From Anaeroplasmataceae bacterium (GTDB taxonomy: Bacteria; Bacillota_I; Bacilli_A; Acholeplasmatales; Anaeroplasmataceae): a DNA stretch of 11,992 nt. Below, in pieces: positions 1 to 4,996 of the stretch; positions within the stretch are counted from its first letter, which is position 1; every line of letters begins with the position of its first letter. Under the pieces are notes generated by a model. It saw only the letters and a program-made list of their open reading frames with translations, was not told where the DNA came from and made no database searches. Where the stretch lies: contig JAIDMV010000222.1 in NCBI GenBank assembly GCA_029050385.1, forward strand, positions 1 through 11,992. Direction: 5' to 3'. A program made the position numbers and the translations under genes.

Positions 1-1
1 T

Positions 2-29
2 TTGACATAGATCTAGTAATTGATATATT
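2..29 (+). promoter_or_regulatory. Possible promoter at left edge, reading rightwards
   Basis: TTGACA at 2-7 and TATATT at 24-29 are 16 bases apart, and a TG at 21-22 gives an extended -10. The match to sigma-A consensus is good, but no plus-strand gene follows until 946, so a transcript would run antisense to the broken regulator at 90-780. It may be chance in AT-rich DNA or belong to an untranslated RNA. Confidence 0.3.
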
Positions 30-34
30 TAAAT

Positions 35-60
35 AAAAAAGCAATGATTTGTAGTTGCTT
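35..60 (-). terminator. Terminator of the regulator pseudogene
   Basis: On the minus strand AAGCAA (60-55) pairs with TTGCTT (44-39) around a 10-base loop and is followed by a run of six T (40-35). It lies about 30 bases past the stop at 90-92. The stem is only 6 bp, so strength is uncertain. Confidence 0.5.
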
Positions 61-89
61 GAATATTTTATCTAATCAATAAATTATAA

Positions 90-780
90 TTACTCAATTG
101 CAATAAAAACATCCATAAATTTTGTGTTATTTGTATCGTAATATTCATATTCATAACAGGATAACACGGCAGGATCTCGTTTCTCTTTAATTCCGTTGAT
201 TGACATATACGTCTTTAATGCTTTATAGGCGTTTGGAATTACGGAGAACTCTCCGCCTGCAGTTTCTTTTAGCGTAATCTTAACATAGTTTTGTCGATTT
301 TGGAATTTGATTACTGCATCAATATCTCCTTTATCATTTCCATCAAGGAGCAAGGCAGCTTCATAGCCTCTCATATGGTATTTGTTTCTCTGTTCCTGTG
401 AAACATGCGAAAAATCCCAACCGATAATATATGGATTCTCTATTCTTAAATGCTTTGCCCATCTCTCCACGTGTGCAATCGCATCCTCTTCAGGCTCACA
501 GCTAACAACCGCATAACTTAATATATTTAAAGGGTGCGACTGATACGATTTTGATATCTGAATATAGCTGGTGGCTATAATCAAAATTTCCTTTCAGCAA
601 TTCGTCAATGGTACAATGAAACATCTCGCCAAGTTCGAATAGTTTTTCAATTTCTGGTAAAATTGATCCTAACTCCCATTTGGAAATGGTTTGACGACTA
701 ACATTTGTTTTTTCAGCTAATTCCTCTTGAGTCATTCCTGACATTTTTCTTAAAATTTGCAAATTTTTTCCGAAATTCAT
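90..780 (-). pseudogene. XRE-type regulator with GyrI-like effector domain, frameshifted
   Basis: One gene read in two frames. The N-terminal frame (start ATG 780, AAGGAG at 795-790) encodes a helix-turn-helix of the Cro/CI type: MTQEELAEKTNVSRQTISKW, then PEIEKLFELGEMFHCTIDELL. It stops early at 502. The other frame, open from 584 to 90, continues the same protein: YAVVSCEPEEDAIAHVERWA, IGWDFSHVSQEQ and YHMRGYEAALLL, resembling GyrI-like (AraC effector-binding) small-molecule domains. In this family the HTH is followed directly by such a domain, and dropping one A from the AA at 519-518 (minus strand) joins the halves as FKYI-SYAVVS, giving about 229 residues. It is therefore either a recent pseudogene or a sequencing error. 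A truncated HTH-only product of about 92 residues could still bind DNA. It is divergent from the methyltransferase. The fold is clear; the ligand is unknown. Confidence 0.75.
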
Positions 781-811
781 TATATTTTTCTCCTTGTTTT
801 TAGTTGAATTC

Positions 812-840
812 ATTATCTCATATCTCTTGCATTTCGTCTA
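812..840 (-). promoter_or_regulatory. Promoter of the XRE/GyrI regulator
   Basis: On the minus strand TAGACG (840-835), a 17-base spacer and GATAAT (817-812) with an upstream TG form an extended -10 (TGAGATAAT). Transcription would start near 806, leaving a leader of about 25 bases with AAGGAG at 795-790. This supports the start at 780 rather than the upstream ATG at 813, which lies inside the -10. Confidence 0.55.
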
Positions 841-848
841 CCCAATAC

Positions 849-878
849 AAAGTGCTTTTTGTTTCCATACCGCACTTT
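849..878. promoter_or_regulatory. Inverted repeat between divergent genes, candidate operator
   Basis: AAAGTGC (849-855) and GCACTTT (872-878) form a perfect 7-bp inverted repeat with a 16-base spacer. It sits between the divergent promoters of the XRE regulator and the methyltransferase. Divergently placed XRE regulators often bind such sites, but the link here is inference. Confidence 0.3.
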
Positions 879-921
879 TAAGTTGCGATAGCCATCTCTT
901 TTTATTTTATAAGCAGTATGC

Positions 922-940
922 TATAATAAAAATGAGGTGG
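922..940 (+). promoter_or_regulatory. -10 box and Shine-Dalgarno of the methyltransferase
   Basis: TATAAT at 922-927 is a perfect -10, but no good -35 stands 16-18 bases upstream, so activation or a weak promoter is likely. GAGGTGG at 934-940 is the ribosome binding site. It contains the GTG that could be taken as a start, so translation more likely begins at the TTG at 946. The leader would be very short. Confidence 0.45.
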
Positions 941-945
941 TTTTT

Positions 946-1521
946 TTGAGTGATTTTTATAGCCTTCATTCTAAGGGGTATATAGAGGCTACAGAATATT
1001 GCGATATGTCCGTTCAATATTCTTTATTTGAAGAACAATTGAATAAAAATGCCAGTTGTATTTTAGACTTGGGTTTTGGCAGTGGAAGAGATTCTTTGTA
1101 TTTCCAGAAGAAGTATGAGGTTTATGGTATAGATGTAACAGAAGAGTTTTGTGAGTATGCAAAAAAGTTGGGTCTTAAGAATATCTATCATATGAAAGCA
1201 CAGGATTTAAACTTTGTGAATCAGTTTGATGGGATTTGGGCTTGTGCAAGCTTACTTCATATTCCCTCAGGTGAATTAATTGATGTATTTAAAAGATGCC
1301 ATAAAGCTTTAAAAGATAATGGAATACTTTATTGCTCTTTTAAATATGGTGAATTTGAAGGAATACGTAATGAAAGATATTTTACGGATATGAATTTAGA
1401 TCGTTTAAAAAGCCTTATAGATTCGTCTCAATTTAGAATTGTTAATGAATGTATTACATTAGATGTCAGACCAAATCGAGATGAAGAGTGGTTGAATGTT
1501 GTATTAAAGAAAATAATTTAA
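946..1521 (+). CDS. Class I SAM-dependent methyltransferase
   Basis: 191-residue cytoplasmic enzyme with a Rossmann-type methyltransferase fold. Motif I is ILDLGFGSGRDS (residues 39-50, the SAM glycine loop), the acidic residue binding the SAM ribose is D63 in VYGIDVTEEF, and motif IV-like FDGIWACASLLHI follows near residue 97. The C-terminal part (RYFTDMNLDRL, then LDVRPNRDEEWLNVVLKK) resembles TehB-like and Methyltransf_25/11 small-molecule methyltransferases. A DNA or rRNA target seems unlikely because no recognition domain is present, but the substrate cannot be told from sequence. The TTG start at 946 is chosen because GAGGTGG at 934-940 is correctly placed for it and would overlap an upstream GTG start at 937. 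It is divergent from the broken regulator, which may once have controlled it. Sure of the superfamily, not of the role. Confidence 0.85.
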   Translation: MSDFYSLHSKGYIEATEYCDMSVQYSLFEEQLNKNASCILDLGFGSGRDSLYFQKKYEVYGIDVTEEFCEYAKKLGLKNIYHMKAQDLNFVNQFDGIWACASLLHIPSGELIDVFKRCHKALKDNGILYCSFKYGEFEGIRNERYFTDMNLDRLKSLIDSSQFRIVNECITLDVRPNRDEEWLNVVLKKII

Positions 1522-1530
1522 TAAAAAATA

Positions 1531-1560
1531 TTGTCTTTTTTACGCCTTTAATGGTATAAT
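1531..1560 (+). promoter_or_regulatory. Promoter of the small membrane protein
   Basis: TTGTCT (1531-1536), 18-base spacer, then TATAAT (1555-1560) preceded by TG, an extended -10 (TGGTATAAT). It lies just past the methyltransferase stop, so the membrane-protein gene is its own unit or can be expressed separately. Confidence 0.7.
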
Positions 1561-1584
1561 CAATTTATCATTAGGAGGAAAAAT

Positions 1585-1878
1585 ATGTCTAGAAAAGGTA
1601 GAACAGGTTATTTAGGAATGTTTGCTTTTGCAGCAATGCTATTAAATGCAATTGCTTGGATTATCAAAATTGTATTAGATGCTTTGAAAGTAAATAATTC
1701 AATTGGTGGTATTCTTACAGGTATTGCAAGTATATTGCTATTGATTGTTGTATTCGTGTCAGCATATGATTACGCAAGCAGACAAACAAAAGGTTGGAGA
1801 ATCGTATTTTGGGTTTTAGCAATAGTTTCATTGCTATCTATAATCTTAGGCTTAGGACTTCCAAACTTTATGAAATAA
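1585..1878 (+). CDS. Small membrane protein, three predicted helices, unknown function
   Basis: 97 residues, preceded by a strong AGGAGG (1573-1578) six bases before the ATG. I do not recognise the family. Three hydrophobic segments are visible, roughly residues 10-33, 40-60 and 71-92, separated by short loops. The N-terminus is basic (MSRKGRTGY) and the second loop holds YDYASRQTKGWR, so by the positive-inside rule the N-terminus and second loop are probably cytoplasmic. No catalytic motif, signal-peptidase site or known transporter signature is seen. It has its own promoter and ends just before a strong bidirectional terminator, so it is monocistronic. The clean signals and codon use make it a real gene. 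Confidence 0.75.
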   Translation: MSRKGRTGYLGMFAFAAMLLNAIAWIIKIVLDALKVNNSIGGILTGIASILLLIVVFVSAYDYASRQTKGWRIVFWVLAIVSLLSIILGLGLPNFMK

Positions 1879-1882
1879 AACA

Positions 1883-1915
1883 AAGGGACCATCTTTTAGT
1901 TGGTCCCTTGTTTTT
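1883..1915. terminator. Bidirectional terminator between converging genes
   Basis: AAGGGACCA (1883-1891) pairs perfectly with TGGTCCCTT (1901-1909) around a 9-base loop. T-rich DNA follows on the plus strand (1911-1915) and AAAAC precedes the stem, giving Ts on the minus strand. It serves the small membrane protein and the TspO gene, whose stop codon lies inside its T tract. Confidence 0.85.
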
Positions 1916-2369
1916 AATTGATTAAATAGATGTGTGCCATAAGTATTGAAGCAAAGAGTGTCCATAAAAGATAAGGAACAAATACGTAAAATTCTTTTTT
2001 ACTTTGCTTGAAGCTTGTAATAAATAGAAATAAACCTGTAAGAAAGCAACAGAAGGTTACTGCAAAGGTTAGAAATAAGTTATGATCAATAAAGAATACT
2101 TTATTGAAAAAGAAACTAATGATATAGTTGATAAAAAAATATACCATCATTTCTTTCGATAAATCATGATGAATAATCTTTATTGCTAAATACATACTAA
2201 ATATAACATAGAGAATTGGCCATGCTATAGCAAAGAGAATTGAAGGTGGCGCATAGCTTGGCAGATTCAATGATTTGTAATAAGCTGGATCTGCTTTAAA
2301 GAGTAAAGATGGAATAAAATAAAGAAGTAAACAGACTGCGAAAACTACTCCGATTTTTATGTATTTCAT
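1914..2369 (-). CDS. tspO: TspO/MBR family membrane protein
   Basis: 151-residue integral membrane protein with about five hydrophobic segments, the usual length for bacterial TspO. TspO/MBR proteins (relatives of the mitochondrial benzodiazepine receptor) bind porphyrins and related ligands and take part in stress or tetrapyrrole regulation. Family signatures: LPSYAPPSILFAIAWPILY (36-54, usually PSWAPP...W.ILY), the helix containing INYIISFFFNKVFF (usually N..WS..FF), and PYLLWTLFA near the C-terminus. It is unusually poor in tryptophan: only two remain where the family, known as tryptophan-rich sensory protein, has many; Tyr or Phe stand at several of the usual places. The ATG at 2369 is preferred over an in-frame GTG at 2378, because AGAGGTG lies at the right distance from the ATG and overlaps the GTG. 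It follows clpB on the same strand but behind a terminator, so it is probably separate. Confidence 0.82.
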   Translation of the reverse strand: MKYIKIGVVFAVCLLLYFIPSLLFKADPAYYKSLNLPSYAPPSILFAIAWPILYVIFSMYLAIKIIHHDLSKEMMVYFFINYIISFFFNKVFFIDHNLFLTFAVTFCCFLTGLFLFITSFKQSKKEFYVFVPYLLWTLFASILMAHIYLIN

Positions 2370-2420
2370 GAAATGCACCTCTTACTATAGTTTATTCTTA
2401 ATGCTCAAATCTTATTCATG

Positions 2421-2442
2421 AAAAAAGGGGAATCCTCCCCTT
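2421..2442 (-). terminator. Terminator of clpB
   Basis: On the minus strand AAGGGGA (2442-2436) pairs with TCCCCTT (2431-2425) around a 4-base loop and runs into Ts (2426-2421). It begins four bases past the clpB stop. Confidence 0.8.
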
Positions 2443-2445
2443 GAT

Positions 2446-4548
2446 TTATTTGATAAGCATACGGATTTCGCTATTGCAAGCATCCATCACATACTCTATA
2501 TTTGTTTTTAATTCTCCACTGATTATTTTGGTTGCGATAAAGGTTTCAATGTGCTTTTGAATATAGCGTTTTACTGGACGTGCTCCAAATTCGATATCAA
2601 AGCTTTGATCTAAAATGTATTTTTTTAATGCGTCTGTAAAAGTGATATTCAGTCCTTGAGATAGTAATCTCATATCTAAATCTCTAAGCATTTTTGTTAC
2701 AATCTTCATTTGAATATCTTTGGATAGAGGATGAAAAGTAATGATTTCGTCAATACGATTTAAAAACTCTGGTTTAAAGTATTGCTTTAATAATATTGAG
2801 ATTTCTTTTTCATCCTTATTAGAAAGAAGGAGTTCACTTCCTATATTAGAAGTCATTATGATAATCGTGTTTTTGAAATCCACAGTTCTTCCTTGAGAAT
2901 CAGAGAGTCTACCATCATCTAGGATTTGCAAAAGAAGATTAAACACATCGTGATGTGCCTTTTCTATTTCATCAAACAAAATGATAGAATAAGGATTTCG
3001 TCTTACCTTTTCTGTGAGTTGTCCACCCTCATCATAGCCAATGTATCCTGGAGGTGCTCCAATAAGCTTGGCAACGCTATGAGATTCCATATATTCTGAC
3101 ATATCAATTCTTATGATATGGGATTCGCTGTCAAACAAAGTATCAGCTAGGGCTTTTGCAAGCTCAGTTTTACCGACACCTGTAGGACCTAAAAATAGGA
3201 AAGAACCGATTGGACGATTTTCATCCTTTATGCCAGCTCTCTGACGAATAATAGCATCACTGATTAGACCTACAGCCTCATCCTGCCCAATAACACGTTT
3301 TTCTAAGGTTTCCTTAAGATGAAGAATTTTTTCTTTTTCTCCTTGCATCAATTTTGAAATAGGTACATTGGTCCACTTTGCAACGACCTCTGCAATATCC
3401 TCTTCATCTACAGCTTCAGAAAGAAGATGATTTTCTTTACTACGATTCTGATAGTCAGTAATTTCTTTTTCTAATGTAGGGATTGTGGAGTATTGGAGTT
3501 CAGATGCTAATTTATAGTTTCCTTCATTAAAAGCTTTTTCTAGTTCAAATCGTTTTTGATCTAAAGACTTTTTCATTTCTTTAAAGTGAAGAAGTTCTTT
3601 TTTCTCCTTTTGCCATTTTTCTGTCAAAACTTTGGCTTCCTCCTCTAATGTAGTAAGCTCTTTGTTGATATCCTCAAGACGCTTTTTAGAAGTGGAATCA
3701 GCTTCCTTTTTTAATGCCATTTGCTCAATTTTTAATTGTGCGATTTTCCTATCTAAGTCATCTAATTCAGCAGGTTTAGAATCAAGTTCCATGCGACAAG
3801 AGGCACAGGCTTCATCAATTAAGTCTATAGCCTTATCTGGTAAAAAACGATCTGTAATATAGCGATTGGATAACGTTGCAGCTGCAACAATCGCATTATC
3901 TGTGATAGCTACTCCATGATGAAGTTCAAAACGCTCCTTAATACCTCTTAATATAGAAATAGTATCTAAGACGGTTGGTTCACTGACTAGGACCTTTTGA
4001 AATCGTCTTTCTAAAGCACTATCTTTTTCTATGTATTCTCGATATTCCTTAAGAGTAGTAGCACCGATACAATGAAGTTCTCCACGTGCAAGCATAGGCT
4101 TTAGCATATTGGAAGCATCTAGTGCACCATCAGATTTGCCTGCCCCTACAATCAAATGAATTTCATCGATAAACATAATAATATTACCATCAGATTCTTT
4201 AATCTTGTTTAAAACAGCCTTTAAACGCTCTTCAAACTCTCCGCGGAATTTCGCTCCTGCAACTAAGGCTCCCATATCTAGCTCAAAGATTTCCTTGTCC
4301 TTTAAAGAAGAAGGAACATCATTTGCAACAATTCTTCTAGCTAAACCTTCAATAATAGCTGTCTTACCAACACCTGGCTCACCAATCAGTACCGGATTGT
4401 TTTTTGTTTTCCTAGAAAGGATTTTGATAATACGTCTAATTTCCTCATCTCTTCCTATGACAGGGTCGATTTTTCCGTTTCTGGCTAGTTCAACTACATT
4501 TCTCCCGTATTTTTCTAATACATTTTCATTTGTGTTTTGTTGTTCCAT
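2446..4548 (-). CDS. clpB: ClpB disaggregase lacking the N-terminal domain
   Basis: 700-residue AAA+ chaperone that, as a hexamer, threads aggregated proteins and refolds them with DnaK/DnaJ/GrpE. Two ATPase modules are complete. AAA-1: Walker A GEPGVGKT (56-63), pore loop GAKFRGEFEERL (98-109), Walker B IIMFIDEIH (123-131), arginine fingers in LERRFQ (179-184). A full coiled-coil M domain (about 250-375) marks it as ClpB. AAA-2: Walker A GPTGVGKT (454-461), pore loop GYIGYDEGG (501-509), Walker B IILFDEIEK (522-530), sensor-2 GARPVKR (655-661). No ClpP-docking loop is seen. Full-length ClpB is about 860 residues; this one begins at the linker, without the substrate-binding N domain, as in some mollicutes. 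The ATG at 4548 is chosen because GAGG stands eight bases upstream; the in-frame ATG at 4569 has no ribosome binding site. It is regulated by the CIRCE-overlapped promoter upstream. Very sure. Confidence 0.97.
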   Translation of the reverse strand: MEQQNTNENVLEKYGRNVVELARNGKIDPVIGRDEEIRRIIKILSRKTKNNPVLIGEPGVGKTAIIEGLARRIVANDVPSSLKDKEIFELDMGALVAGAKFRGEFEERLKAVLNKIKESDGNIIMFIDEIHLIVGAGKSDGALDASNMLKPMLARGELHCIGATTLKEYREYIEKDSALERRFQKVLVSEPTVLDTISILRGIKERFELHHGVAITDNAIVAAATLSNRYITDRFLPDKAIDLIDEACASCRMELDSKPAELDDLDRKIAQLKIEQMALKKEADSTSKKRLEDINKELTTLEEEAKVLTEKWQKEKKELLHFKEMKKSLDQKRFELEKAFNEGNYKLASELQYSTIPTLEKEITDYQNRSKENHLLSEAVDEEDIAEVVAKWTNVPISKLMQGEKEKILHLKETLEKRVIGQDEAVGLISDAIIRQRAGIKDENRPIGSFLFLGPTGVGKTELAKALADTLFDSESHIIRIDMSEYMESHSVAKLIGAPPGYIGYDEGGQLTEKVRRNPYSIILFDEIEKAHHDVFNLLLQILDDGRLSDSQGRTVDFKNTIIIMTSNIGSELLLSNKDEKEISILLKQYFKPEFLNRIDEIITFHPLSKDIQMKIVTKMLRDLDMRLLSQGLNITFTDALKKYILDQSFDIEFGARPVKRYIQKHIETFIATKIISGELKTNIEYVMDACNSEIRMLIK

Positions 4549-4595
4549 AGTAAAAACCTCACTTTTCATTTATAGTTTATTCCAACCATACTTAT

Positions 4596-4623
4596 ATTAT
4601 ACTCTTATTTTTGGCACTGTCAA
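4596..4623 (-). promoter_or_regulatory. Sigma-A promoter of clpB
   Basis: On the minus strand TTGACA (4623-4618), 16-base spacer, TATAAT (4601-4596): both hexamers are perfect. The -35 lies within the CIRCE element, so a bound repressor would block RNA polymerase. The expected start near 4588 gives a leader of about 40 bases. Confidence 0.85.
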
Positions 4624-4637
4624 TATATGAGTGCCAA
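4611..4637. promoter_or_regulatory. CIRCE element (HrcA operator) of clpB
   Basis: TTGGCACTG - 9 bases - GAGTGCCAA, against the CIRCE consensus TTAGCACTC-N9-GAGTGCTAA. Spacing and arm length match exactly. The changed third base is compensated in the other arm, keeping the symmetry, and the perfect repeat extends to 11 bp per arm (4608-4618 and 4630-4640). CIRCE is bound by HrcA, the heat-shock repressor, so clpB is probably HrcA-controlled. No CtsR-type direct repeat is seen. Confidence 0.85.
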
Positions 4638-4662
4638 AAAAGTTAAAATTGAAAGTTTTGGT

Positions 4663-4691
4663 TTGACTTTAGGTATAGAGTTTGATATAAT
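4663..4691 (+). promoter_or_regulatory. Promoter of the tRNA-Cys unit
   Basis: TTGACT (4663-4668), 17-base spacer, TATAAT (4686-4691). Transcription would begin around 4698, at the first bases of the helix joining leader and trailer. A strong promoter so close upstream suits a single tRNA unit. Confidence 0.8.
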
Positions 4692-4696
4692 CTAAT

Positions 4697-4820
4697 ACGC
4701 TATAATGAGATGACAAAATGGCCCTGTAGCCAAGTGGTAAGGCACGGCACTGCAACTGCCCGACCATCAGTTCGAATCTGTTCGGGGCCTCCAGTAAAAT
4801 TTTGACGCTTATTATAGCGT
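4697..4820 (+). repeat. Complementary leader and trailer around tRNA-Cys
   Basis: ACGCTATAATGAG (4697-4709) pairs with CTTATTATAGCGT (4808-4820) over 13 positions, with one G-U and no mismatch. The arms begin ten bases before and fourteen bases after the mature tRNA, so the primary transcript should fold with the tRNA closed off by a long helix. Helices of this kind can be RNase III substrates or processing guides; that role is inference. Confidence 0.7.
4720..4793 (+). tRNA. tRNA-Cys (GCA)
   Basis: 74-base cloverleaf with encoded CCA (4791-4793). The acceptor stem GGCCCTG (4720-4726) pairs with CGGGGCC (4783-4789), with one U-G pair; the discriminator is U. The D arm has GCC/GGC with an AAGTGGTAA loop, and the anticodon loop is CTGCAAC (4750-4756) with GCA at 4752-4754. 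The T loop is TTCGAAT (4771-4777). Two stem positions look unpaired: the top of the anticodon stem (C4745 with C4761) and one T-stem position (T4767 with T4781). The core is intact, so it is probably functional. It reads cysteine codons UGC and UGU. Confidence 0.92.
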
Positions 4821-4822
4821 GT

Positions 4823-4850
4823 AAAAAAGAGCTGCTTTAGCTCTTTTTTT
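4823..4850 (+). terminator. Terminator of the tRNA-Cys unit
   Basis: AAAGAGCT (4826-4833) pairs with AGCTCTTT (4839-4846) around a 5-base loop, followed by a T run to 4850. The flanking A and T runs extend the stem. It begins three bases past the leader/trailer helix. Confidence 0.88.
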
Positions 4851-4898
4851 ATTTCTTTCAATACTTGTTGAGAAGAATTCTTTTAAAAAAGAAAAATA

Positions 4899-4915
4899 AG
4901 GACAAAATATGTCCT
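4899..4915. other. Small inverted repeat upstream of the large lipoprotein
   Basis: AGGACA (4899-4904) and TGTCCT (4910-4915) form a perfect 6-bp repeat around AAATA, about 50 bases upstream of the lipoprotein -10. It could be an operator or a weak back-up terminator; nothing decides between them. Confidence 0.3.
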
Positions 4916-4963
4916 AATTTTATAGTATTAAATAAAGTTCTTTTAAATTCGCTAAATTTCTTG

Positions 4964-4987
4964 TATAATGGAATTATGAAAGGAAGG
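4964..4987 (+). promoter_or_regulatory. -10 box and Shine-Dalgarno of the large lipoprotein
   Basis: TATAAT at 4964-4969 has no convincing -35. AGGAAGG at 4981-4987 stands nine bases before the ATG at 4997 and settles the start: upstream in-frame ATGs (4865, 4976) would put unrelated residues before a perfect lipoprotein signal peptide. Confidence 0.5.
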
Positions 4988-4996
4988 TTTGAAGAG

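Noticed and set aside
502..584. Programmed -1 frameshift in the regulator
   Set aside because: Restoring the frame needs +1 (or -2), and no stop-associated +1 signal is visible at the join.
2446..4548. ClpC or ClpA, a ClpP-partner ATPase
   Set aside because: A full-length ClpB-type M domain is present and no ClpP-binding loop is seen in AAA-2.
4205..4630. Long open frame on the plus strand within and beyond the start of clpB
   Set aside because: It is antisense to a clear ClpB coding region, has no ribosome binding site or recognisable domain, and runs through the CIRCE element and promoter.
4581..4680. CtsR operator upstream of clpB
   Set aside because: No tandem GGTCAAA heptads are present; the symmetrical element matches CIRCE instead.
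4701..4706. Second TATAAT before the tRNA as an extra promoter
   Set aside because: No -35 at the right distance, and the bases are fully explained as part of the leader/trailer helix.
4865..4996. Upstream in-frame extension of the large lipoprotein
   Set aside because: The added residues precede a perfect lipoprotein signal peptide, cross the -10 box and lack a ribosome binding site; the ATG at 4997 is far better.
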